In this document: positions 24,610-30,348 of the stretch, piece by piece
Layout of the letters: each line of letters opens with the position of its first letter
Position numbering within the stretch: the first letter of the stretch is position 1
NCBI GenBank assembly: GCA_002480345.1
Contig: DLBY01000145.1
Span: 443-30,790 of the forward strand
DNA: 30,348 bases
From: Phycisphaerales bacterium UBA7812
GTDB lineage: Bacteria; Planctomycetota; Phycisphaerae; Phycisphaerales; UBA1924
Direction: 5' to 3'
Notes under the pieces: generated by a model
Seen by the model: the letters and a program-made list of their open reading frames with translations, nothing else
What the model was told of the DNA's origin: nothing
Database searches by the model: none
Position numbers and translations under genes: made by a program

Positions 24610-26442
24610 ATGACCACGATGGACCGACCAAACGACCTGACCGGTGAGCATGGTCACGACCATCACGACGGCCCGTACTACCAGACGCGCGGCAGCCTGC
24701 TCGCGGATGTGTTGAACTGGGCGACCACCGTCGATCACAAGAAGATCGGCGTGATGTACCTGTTCGCGGTGCTGTTCATGTTCTTCCTGGGCGGCGCCGC
24801 GGCGCTCGCGGTGCGCTACGAGCTGATGGCGCCGCCACGCCAGACGATCAACGCGGCGGGTGAGACGGTCTACACCGGGCAGGTTTTCAACCTGGGCAAG
24901 ACGGTCGTCGATCCCGACACGGGCGCCGCGAAGACGGAGTATTCGCTCGACACGGGCAACAACACCTACAACCGCCTGTTCACGCTGCACGGCGCGATCA
25001 TGGTCTTCATGTTCATCGTGCCCTCGATCCCCGCGAGCCTGGGCAACTTCTTCTTACCGATCATGCTCGGTGCGAAGGATGTCGCGTTCCCGAGACTGAA
25101 CCTGCTCAGTTGGTACATCTATGTCTTCGGGTCCATATTCGGGGTCCTATCCATCCTGCTGGGCGGCGTGGACACGGGATGGACCTTCTACACGCCCTAC
25201 TCCACGACCACCGACGCGGAGTACATGCGTGTGGTCTTCATGGTGCTCGCGGCCTTCATCCTCGGGTTCAGTTCCATCCTCACGGGTCTGAACTTCATCG
25301 TGACGGTGCACAAGCTCCGCGCGCCGGGCATGGGCTGGTTCGATATGCCCCTGTTCATCTGGGCGCTCTACGCGACGAGCATCATCCAGGTCCTCGCGAC
25401 GCCCGTCATCGGCATCACCCTGCTGCTGCTGATCTTCGAGCGGCTGTTCCACATCGGCATCTTCGACCCGGGCATGGGCGGCGATCCCGTGCTCTACCAG
25501 CACTTCTTCTGGTTCTACTCCCACCCCGTGGTCTATGTGATGATCCTCCCCGCGATGGGCATCATCTCGGAGCTGCTCAGCGTCCACAGCCGCAAGCCCA
25601 TCTTCGGCTACAAGGCGATCGCGTTCAGTTCGCTGGGCATCGCCGCGGTGTCCTTCCTCGTGTGGGGGCACCACATGTTCACCTCGATGGGCGAGGTCGC
25701 CAGCGCACTGTTCAGCGCCCTGACCTTCCTGGTCGCGATCCCGACCGCGGTCAAGGTGTTCAACTGGATCGCGACGCTCTACAAGGGCTCGATCGCGATC
25801 AACACGCCCATGCTCTACGCGATGTCGTTCCTGTTCCTGTTCTCGATCGGCGGGCTCACGGGCCTGCCCCTCGGCGCCCTCGCGACCGACCTGCACCTGC
25901 ACGATTCGTACTATGTCGTCGCCCACTTCCACTATGTCATGATGGGCGGCACCGTCATCGCGATGGTGGGGGGCATCCACCACTGGTGGCCCAAGATGTT
26001 CGGGCGCATGTACAACGAGACCTGGGGCATCATCGGGTGCATCATCGTCTTCATCGGGTTCAATGTGACCTTCCTCACCCAGTTCATCCTGGGCACGCAG
26101 GGCATGCCCCGGCGCTACGCGTCGTATGTCGATGAATTCCAAACCCTGCACATCATCTCGACCGTCGGGTCGTGGCTCCTGCTGCTGGGCTTCCTCATCC
26201 ACCTGTTCAACTTCATCTACAGCCTCATCGCGGGCCCGAAGGCGCCCCCGAACCCCTGGGGCGGCCTGACCCTCGAGTGGGAGGCCGAGAGCCCGCCCAT
26301 CGAGCACAACTTCCACCACGAGCCCGTGCTCCGTCACGGCCCCTACGACTACGAGGATGTCGTCCCGCCGCACTGCGACGCCGACGAGTTCCCCCTCCCG
26401 CCCAAGCCCGCACCGGCGCCGTCGCCGCGGGTGATGAAGTAA
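24610..26442 (+). CDS. ctaD: caa3-type cytochrome c oxidase subunit I (A2-type heme-copper oxidase)
   Basis: The product is 610 residues. AGGAG (24597-24601) lies 8 nt before the ATG. Twelve or more helices carry heme a ligands His127 and His441, heme a3 ligand His439, and CuB ligands His305, His354 and His355. Tyr309 is in place for the His-Tyr crosslink. Helix VI reads YSHPVVY (303-309). The Glu of the usual GHPEVY is replaced by Val, and Tyr-Ser precedes the His, the signature of the A2 subfamily seen in the Rhodothermus caa3 oxidase. The N-terminus is His-rich (GEHGHDHHDG). A long polar loop (about 75-122) precedes the first heme ligand. Reaction: O2 reduction to water with proton pumping. 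Confidence 0.96.
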   Translation: MTTMDRPNDLTGEHGHDHHDGPYYQTRGSLLADVLNWATTVDHKKIGVMYLFAVLFMFFLGGAAALAVRYELMAPPRQTINAAGETVYTGQVFNLGKTVVDPDTGAAKTEYSLDTGNNTYNRLFTLHGAIMVFMFIVPSIPASLGNFFLPIMLGAKDVAFPRLNLLSWYIYVFGSIFGVLSILLGGVDTGWTFYTPYSTTTDAEYMRVVFMVLAAFILGFSSILTGLNFIVTVHKLRAPGMGWFDMPLFIWALYATSIIQVLATPVIGITLLLLIFERLFHIGIFDPGMGGDPVLYQHFFWFYSHPVVYVMILPAMGIISELLSVHSRKPIFGYKAIAFSSLGIAAVSFLVWGHHMFTSMGEVASALFSALTFLVAIPTAVKVFNWIATLYKGSIAINTPMLYAMSFLFLFSIGGLTGLPLGALATDLHLHDSYYVVAHFHYVMMGGTVIAMVGGIHHWWPKMFGRMYNETWGIIGCIIVFIGFNVTFLTQFILGTQGMPRRYASYVDEFQTLHIISTVGSWLLLLGFLIHLFNFIYSLIAGPKAPPNPWGGLTLEWEAESPPIEHNFHHEPVLRHGPYDYEDVVPPHCDADEFPLPPKPAPAPSPRVMK

Positions 26443-26458
26443 CGCCCGACCTTTCCGC

Positions 26459-26484
26459 CCCGCCGGCGCCCCCGCGCCGGCGGG
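26459..26484 (+). other. intercistronic hairpin, subunit I-subunit III
   Basis: A perfect 11-bp stem, CCCGCCGGCGC (26459-26469) with GCGCCGGCGGG (26474-26484), has a CCCC tetraloop and is the strongest hairpin inside the cluster. CGTGTTCC follows, with no T-run. It begins 17 nt after the subunit I stop. It also argues against the GTG at 26486 as the start of the next gene. Confidence 0.75.
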
Positions 26485-26557
26485 CGTGTTCCAGCGTGAG
26501 ACCCCACCCGCCCCGGGCATGACCCGGTCGCGGAAGAAAAGAGACGGAGACCGCGGC

Positions 26558-27247
26558 ATGACCGCCATCAACCCCGAGACACCCGACCTCGCGAAGCCGA
26601 GCGGCATGCCCTGGGAGTCTTACACCCACGGGCACCACTGGCGCAACGCCGACGACGAGTTCGACGCCGCCAAGTTCGGCATGTGGCTCTTCCTCTCCAC
26701 GGAAGTGCTGCTGTTCGCGGGCATCTTCGTCGCCTACGCGATCCTGCGGATGATGCATCCCCAGGCCTTTGCCAATGGGTCGCACTACCTCGATGTCCGC
26801 TGGGGCGGGCTCAACACCGTCGTCCTGCTGCTCAGCTCGTGGACGGTCGCGATGTCGGTCCGCTGCGCCCAGCTCAACCAGCAGAAGTGGCTCCGCATCA
26901 ACCTGATCATCACGCTCATCTGCGCGATCCTCTTCTTCGCGATCAAGCTCACCTTCGAGTACATCCCCAAGTGGTCCGAGGGCAAGCGCCCCGGAGCCCT
27001 GTTCGACTATCCCTACGCCAGCGACCCCAACGAGCCCCTGTGGTGGAGCGTGTACTACGCCGCGACCGGCATCCACGCGCTCCATGTGCTCATCGGCGCG
27101 GGCCTGCTCACCTGGGTCCTCGTCCGCTCGTTCAAGGGCAAGTACGGGCCCAAGAACTACGCGATGGTCGAGACCAGCGGGCTCTACTGGCACCTCGTCG
27201 ACCTCATCTGGATCTTCCTGTTCCCCCTCCTGTACCTGATCCACTGA
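26558..27247 (+). CDS. ctaE: cytochrome c oxidase subunit III
   Basis: The product is 229 residues. The ATG at 26558 is preferred over the GTG at 26486 and the ATG at 26519 because CGGAGA (26545-26550) lies 7 nt upstream. Five or so helices are visible, beginning with KFGMWLFLSTEVLLFAGIFVAYAIL. Conserved blocks include ATGIHALHVLIGAGLL and the closing SGLYWHLVDLIWIFLFPLLYL. Subunit III stabilises subunit I and helps feed oxygen and protons. A polar loop of about 35 residues between helices (YIPKWSEGKRPGALFDYPYAS region) is normal for the bacterial family. Confidence 0.93.
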   Translation: MTAINPETPDLAKPSGMPWESYTHGHHWRNADDEFDAAKFGMWLFLSTEVLLFAGIFVAYAILRMMHPQAFANGSHYLDVRWGGLNTVVLLLSSWTVAMSVRCAQLNQQKWLRINLIITLICAILFFAIKLTFEYIPKWSEGKRPGALFDYPYASDPNEPLWWSVYYAATGIHALHVLIGAGLLTWVLVRSFKGKYGPKNYAMVETSGLYWHLVDLIWIFLFPLLYLIH

Positions 27248-27287
27248 TCCCCGGCCTTCAGCACGAGACCACACCGGAACCACACCC

Positions 27288-28190
27288 ATGGCACACGACG
27301 CTGCACACAACGCCGGCTACGACTGGGAAGACCCGCACCACTTCCACCACGGTGCCGACGCCCAGCAGGATCACGACCACGACGGGCACCATGTCACCCC
27401 GTGGCAACTGCTGTTCACCGTCCTCCTGATCCTGCTCGCCCTCACCGCCCTGACGGTCTTCAGCGCCCAGGCTGAGTCGGCGCTCATCGGGATGGGCGTG
27501 CACATCAGCCACTTCTGGAATGTCATCATCGCGATGTCGATCGCGCTGGTGAAGGCGACGCTGGTGTGCATGTACTTCATGCACCTCAAGCACGACAACC
27601 CGCTCAACACGATGATCCTGCTGACGACCCTGTTCGTCTTCGGGCTCTTCCTGCTCTTCACCGGCATCGACATCTACGAACGCGACGCGATCAACAAGTT
27701 CAAGTCGGGGTACATCATGGAGGGCGGCACCGGAACGGGCGTCACCCTCACCGGGGGCTCGTTCGGCGATTCGATCACCAACGCCGTCAAGCAGAAGAAG
27801 ATCGACAAGTACGCCGCCCAGATCGCCAAGGACAACGGGCACACGAACGAAGACGGCGAGCCCGCGCCGACCGAGGAAGATGTCCACGCCGCGGAGCACA
27901 AGTTCTGGGCGGACTTCTACCACCACAAGTTCGAGGACCACCCGGGGCACCTCCCCGAGCGCCACGCCTACGACACCAACGACCACCACGCCGCGTGGGT
28001 CGCTCACCACAACGAAACCCACGGCGATCACCACATCAGCGACGCGAGCCAGACCGTCCATCGCACAGGCCTGACCCCGGGCCTGTTCTCCGACGACGCG
28101 CACGGCGACCACGGTGCCCACGACGACCACGGCGAGACCGCCGACCCCGCGGGCGACCACGCCACCGATCCCCACGCGAACGATCACTGA
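27288..28190 (+). CDS. caa3 oxidase subunit IV with long His/Asp-rich tail
   Basis: The product is 300 residues. GGAA (27275-27278) is a weak ribosome site before the ATG. The core (about residues 38-125) has three hydrophobic helices and the family block SHFWNVIIAMSIALVKATLVCMYFMHLKHD, typical of prokaryotic cytochrome oxidase subunit IV (CtaF/CoxD). Ordinary members are about 100-120 residues. Here some 170 more residues follow, with no membrane segment and with clusters of His, Asp and Glu (about 22 His in the last 105 residues). The first 40 residues also hold 10 His. The tails could bind copper, zinc or protons. The amphipathic part at about 150-180 (Lys-rich) is unlike the rest. Confidence 0.88.
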   Translation: MAHDAAHNAGYDWEDPHHFHHGADAQQDHDHDGHHVTPWQLLFTVLLILLALTALTVFSAQAESALIGMGVHISHFWNVIIAMSIALVKATLVCMYFMHLKHDNPLNTMILLTTLFVFGLFLLFTGIDIYERDAINKFKSGYIMEGGTGTGVTLTGGSFGDSITNAVKQKKIDKYAAQIAKDNGHTNEDGEPAPTEEDVHAAEHKFWADFYHHKFEDHPGHLPERHAYDTNDHHAAWVAHHNETHGDHHISDASQTVHRTGLTPGLFSDDAHGDHGAHDDHGETADPAGDHATDPHANDH

Positions 28191-28221
28191 TCCGACGCTG
28201 TTCCGGAAGGACCCCGATCCC

Positions 28222-29079
28222 ATGCGGCCTCGCCGCCCAGTCTTCCTCGCCCTCGCGGCTGCCTCCGTTGTCACACTCATCTTCAGCGGCTGGGCACTCG
28301 CCAACCGCATCGAGCGGTGGAACGAGACCAACGGCCGACCGATCTACTACTTCTTCTCCGTCGACACCACGCTGTTCACCTTTGCCGGCAAGCCCGTCGA
28401 GGTCCGAGACGAGCTCAACGACGAGGGAGAGGGCGAGGTCATCGTCGAATACGGCGACGACACCCTCCGCATCCCCGTCACCATCCCCAACGAGCTCCCG
28501 CTGCCGGGGCTCGCGCGGCACAGCGAGTGGCTGAAATTCCACGCCTTCGCGCAGGGCGAGCGCGGGCAGACCTTCGACGAGTTCCAGGCCGCTCGGGAGC
28601 GGGGCGAGATCGACACCCGACTCGTCGCGGTCGTGCGCACGCCCTTCGGCGCCGACGCGAAGGAGGGCCTCTTCGACCTCGAGACCGAAGAGGACTGGGG
28701 CTGGGGCGAGGTCCGGCGCGACCGCTGGGCGTTCACCTTCCACGAGTTCCTCCCCGAGGGAGGCTGGCGCACCGAGACGCTCCGCTTCCCCGAATCGGGC
28801 AAGGCGTTCTACCGCAGACAGGTCGAGGCGGAGAAGAAGGGCCTCCCGGCGCCCGTCCGGCGCGATGATGAGCTCAAGGAGGGCACCTGGCAGTTCGACG
28901 CGGCGATCCCGCTGATGAACCGCCCCCCCTCGATCACGACGGAGATGCAGGCCCTCCGCGCCGCAGGGTGGACGCTCCCCGTCGCGTCCGCCAGCATCGT
29001 CGTGCTCATGATCAGCCTGGGCTTCGCCTTCGCGCCGAAGCGTCGCTGGAACGACGCGACGAGCGAGGACGGGACCTGA
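28222..29079 (+). CDS. two-helix membrane protein at the end of the act-cox cluster, unknown function
   Basis: The product is 285 residues. The ATG at 28222 has GGAAGGA (28205-28211) 10 nt upstream; in-frame codons further up lie in the tail of the subunit IV gene. Residues 7-28 form a signal anchor and about 257-276 a second helix, so a globular domain of some 225 residues lies outside the membrane with both ends inside. That domain is rich in Trp, Glu and Arg (RRDRWAFTFHEFLPEGGW, FHAFAQGERGQTFDEFQ), with no Cys and no heme or copper motif. I do not recognise the family. Position suggests an assembly or accessory factor for the oxidase. It is the last gene of the cluster; no plus-strand terminator with a T-run is seen after it. 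Confidence 0.8.
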   Translation: MRPRRPVFLALAAASVVTLIFSGWALANRIERWNETNGRPIYYFFSVDTTLFTFAGKPVEVRDELNDEGEGEVIVEYGDDTLRIPVTIPNELPLPGLARHSEWLKFHAFAQGERGQTFDEFQAARERGEIDTRLVAVVRTPFGADAKEGLFDLETEEDWGWGEVRRDRWAFTFHEFLPEGGWRTETLRFPESGKAFYRRQVEAEKKGLPAPVRRDDELKEGTWQFDAAIPLMNRPPSITTEMQALRAAGWTLPVASASIVVLMISLGFAFAPKRRWNDATSEDGT

Positions 29080-29086
29080 GCGCACG

Positions 29087-29120
29087 AAAAAGGGCCGCCC
29101 CCTCGATGAGAGAGCGGCCC
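29087..29120 (-). terminator. rho-independent terminator of the OmpA-family gene
   Basis: On the minus strand, GGGCCGC (29120-29114), a 15-nt loop and GCGGCCC (29098-29092) are followed by TTTTT (29091-29087). The loop contains a small CTC/GAG inner pairing. It lies 41 nt after the stop of the minus-strand gene, and its T-run abuts the end of the plus-strand cluster. Confidence 0.85.
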
Positions 29121-29161
29121 GCCAGCATCGATTCCATGCTCAGGCGGTCAATCGATGACGC

Positions 29162-30037
29162 TTACTTGGTGGGCTCGTAGGACGATCCCCCGAGACCGTC
29201 GCGATCGATCGTCGCGTTGACGCCCGCGGGGTCGGTGGGCCCGAAGCTCGAGGAGCCGTTGCCAGACCCCGGGAACAGGTAGATCTCGACGCGACGGTTC
29301 GCGGGGGTGTTGCCGTTCGCGGCGTTGGGCACCGCGGGGCGGTGCTCGCCCCAGCCCGCTGCCATCACCCGCGCCGCGGGGACGCCCATGCCCACCAGCT
29401 CCCGCCGGACCGCGATGGCGCGGTGAGCGGACAGGTGCATGTTGGTCGGGTGCCGCTCGCGGGTGCGGGCGCTGATGGGCTGCGAATCGGTGTGACCCAC
29501 GACGCGGATGTCGTAGACCGAGGCCTCGTTGCTCTTGAGGATGTTCGCGAGGGCCGCGAGGCTGTTCTTCGCCTGCGCCTGCACCTCCGCGGAGCCCGAC
29601 GCGAAGGTCAGGTCGCTCGCGAACTGGAGCATCCCGCGGTCCGCGTCGTAACGGACGAGGTTGGGGTACCGCGCCGCCATGCGCCGCAGCGCGTCATCGG
29701 TCACCGGATCGAGCCTGGCGAACTGCATCCCGTCGAGCTGCGATTCGAGCTCCGCGATCTGCTCGAGCGCCTGGTTGAGACGCTGCTGGGCGAGGGCGTT
29801 CGCGTCCTCCAGCCCCGCCATCGCGCGCGGCGCCGCGTCGAGCTGGTTCCGAAGCGATGCCTCGGTGGACGCGAGATCATCCACGCGGCCCTGCAATTCC
29901 ACATTCCGGCTCTTGAGCGCGCGGTTCTCACGAACCACATCGTCGTACGCCTTCTGGCTCACGCAGCCGCCGAGCCCGCCGGCAAGGGCCAGCAGCCCCA
30001 CCAGCGAGACGCGCATCATCCGTCGGTTGGTCGTCAT
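29162..30037 (-). CDS. OmpA-family peptidoglycan-binding lipoprotein
   Basis: The product is 291 residues. The start at 30037-30035 has GAGGAGG on the minus strand (30050-30044) 6 nt upstream, which rules out the longer frame. A lipoprotein signal ends in GLGGC (Cys25). Residues about 30-110 are a predicted coiled coil (VVRENRALKSRNVELQGRV; LEDANALAQQRLNQALEQ). The OmpA-C domain (about 155-265) shows the peptidoglycan-binding pattern: FASGSAEV, VVGHTDSQP, LSAHRAIAVRRELV, GWGEHRP and NRRVEIYLFP. The last 30 residues are Gly/Ser/Asp-rich. It probably ties the outer membrane to the cell wall. The gene is transcribed alone, divergent from the gene at 30172. Confidence 0.9.
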   Translation of the reverse strand: MTTNRRMMRVSLVGLLALAGGLGGCVSQKAYDDVVRENRALKSRNVELQGRVDDLASTEASLRNQLDAAPRAMAGLEDANALAQQRLNQALEQIAELESQLDGMQFARLDPVTDDALRRMAARYPNLVRYDADRGMLQFASDLTFASGSAEVQAQAKNSLAALANILKSNEASVYDIRVVGHTDSQPISARTRERHPTNMHLSAHRAIAVRRELVGMGVPAARVMAAGWGEHRPAVPNAANGNTPANRRVEIYLFPGSGNGSSSFGPTDPAGVNATIDRDGLGGSSYEPTK

Positions 30038-30136
30038 CAGAGGCCTCCTCGTCGGGGCCAGGCCGCCCCATCGCGTATTCTTTCTCGTGCGGCGGGCGCA
30101 CCTTCCACGCGACCCGGGCGCCCAGACCAATCCTAT

Positions 30137-30153
30137 CGGCCTGCCTCAGGCCG
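30137..30153. other. short hairpin in the divergent region before the last gene
   Basis: CGGCCTG (30137-30143) and CAGGCCG (30147-30153) form a perfect 7-bp inverted repeat with a 3-nt centre, 18 nt before the ATG at 30172. It could be an operator between the two divergent genes or a leader hairpin. Confidence 0.35.
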
Positions 30154-30171
30154 CGCCATGAATCACCAGGA

Positions 30172-30348
30172 ATGTGCGCAAGTCCAGCCCAGACCGTCAC
30201 GATCCGCATCGACGCCGCGGGAATCGCCGACGCGGACCGCTCGATCGAGGGGCCCGTCTCGATCTGGGTCCGCCGCCCCGCGGACGCGGCGCATCCTGCT
30301 GACGCGCCGGCACACGGGCTGACCGAGATCCTGCGGATCGGCGCGCCC
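30172..30348 (+). CDS. unknown protein, N-terminal 59 residues (3' end beyond window)
   Basis: The frame from ATG 30172 stays open to the window edge, with strong G/C bias at third codon positions, like its neighbours. The visible part has a strand-like start (TVTIRIDAAGIADADRS), then WVRRPADAAH and HGLTEILRIGAP. There is no signal peptide. AGGA sits directly before the ATG, too close for a normal ribosome site, so a slightly different start is possible. I do not recognise the family. Confidence 0.6.
   Translation, partial: MCASPAQTVTIRIDAAGIADADRSIEGPVSIWVRRPADAAHPADAPAHGLTEILRIGAP

Noticed and set aside
7884..29079. Mobile element or prophage signatures
   Set aside because: I see no transposase, integrase, terminal repeats or attachment-site duplication near the tRNA, and composition is even across the window.
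30158..30322. ATG-started frame overlapping the last partial gene
   Set aside because: It is Arg/Ser/Thr/Pro-rich low-complexity sequence. The frame from 30172 has the better codon bias and stays open to the window edge.
1..30348. TTAA also seems absent
   Set aside because: I noticed none, but AT-only tetramers are expected only about 15 times here, and avoidance of TTA and TAA codons in GC-rich genes explains their loss. This is unlike ACGT, whose sub-words are frequent.

Overview
This window is GC-rich bacterial DNA, about 70% G+C by eye, with dense genes and mostly TGA stops. It most likely comes from a planctomycete of the Phycisphaerae. Three proteins at the left end carry paired PFGVxDLxDVQxFV repeats ending in GCP, the 'GC-type dockerin' anchor typical of that group. 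The DUF1501/DUF1800 pair and an alternative complex III plus caa3 oxidase cluster also fit. This assignment is by recognition only; no search was run.

Layout. 1-3757: the end of one dockerin-type protein, a secreted beta-propeller protein with the same anchor, and a five-heme cytochrome c fused to that anchor. 3789-3882: two converging terminators. 3893-4862: a tandem 8-bp repeat abutting the stop codon of a DUF481 outer-membrane protein (minus strand). 5012-7056: a GmhB-like phosphatase overlapping a family 9 glycosyltransferase, probably for heptose addition to a surface glycan. 7070-7372: a small unknown minus-strand gene. 7697-7771: tRNA-Ala(GGC) with its own terminator. 7884-10826 (minus): DUF1800 then DUF1501. 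11054-12487 (minus): heme A synthase with an extra N-terminal membrane domain.

From 12787 to 29079 one plus-strand cluster encodes a respiratory chain: actA-B-C-D-E-F (alternative complex III, quinol oxidation), a small one-helix protein, a Sco copper chaperone, caa3 oxidase subunits II, I, III and IV, and an unknown two-helix protein. Electrons would pass from menaquinol through the Act Fe-S and heme centres to the CuA/heme c of subunit II and on to the A2-type heme-copper site of subunit I. ctaA, divergent from the cluster, would make the heme A. A perfect 10-5-10 inverted repeat resembling a Fur operator lies between ctaA and actA. Four intercistronic hairpins without T-runs sit inside the cluster. 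29162-30348: an OmpA-family lipoprotein (minus) and the start of an unknown plus-strand gene.

The most striking signal is not a gene. The palindrome ACGT does not occur once in the 30,348 bases, although ACG and CGT are each common. Codon choice bends to avoid it: Asp, Asn, Tyr and His take T-ending codons directly before Val. This points to a genome-wide selective force against ACGT, such as a restriction or other DNA-targeting system of that specificity encoded elsewhere.
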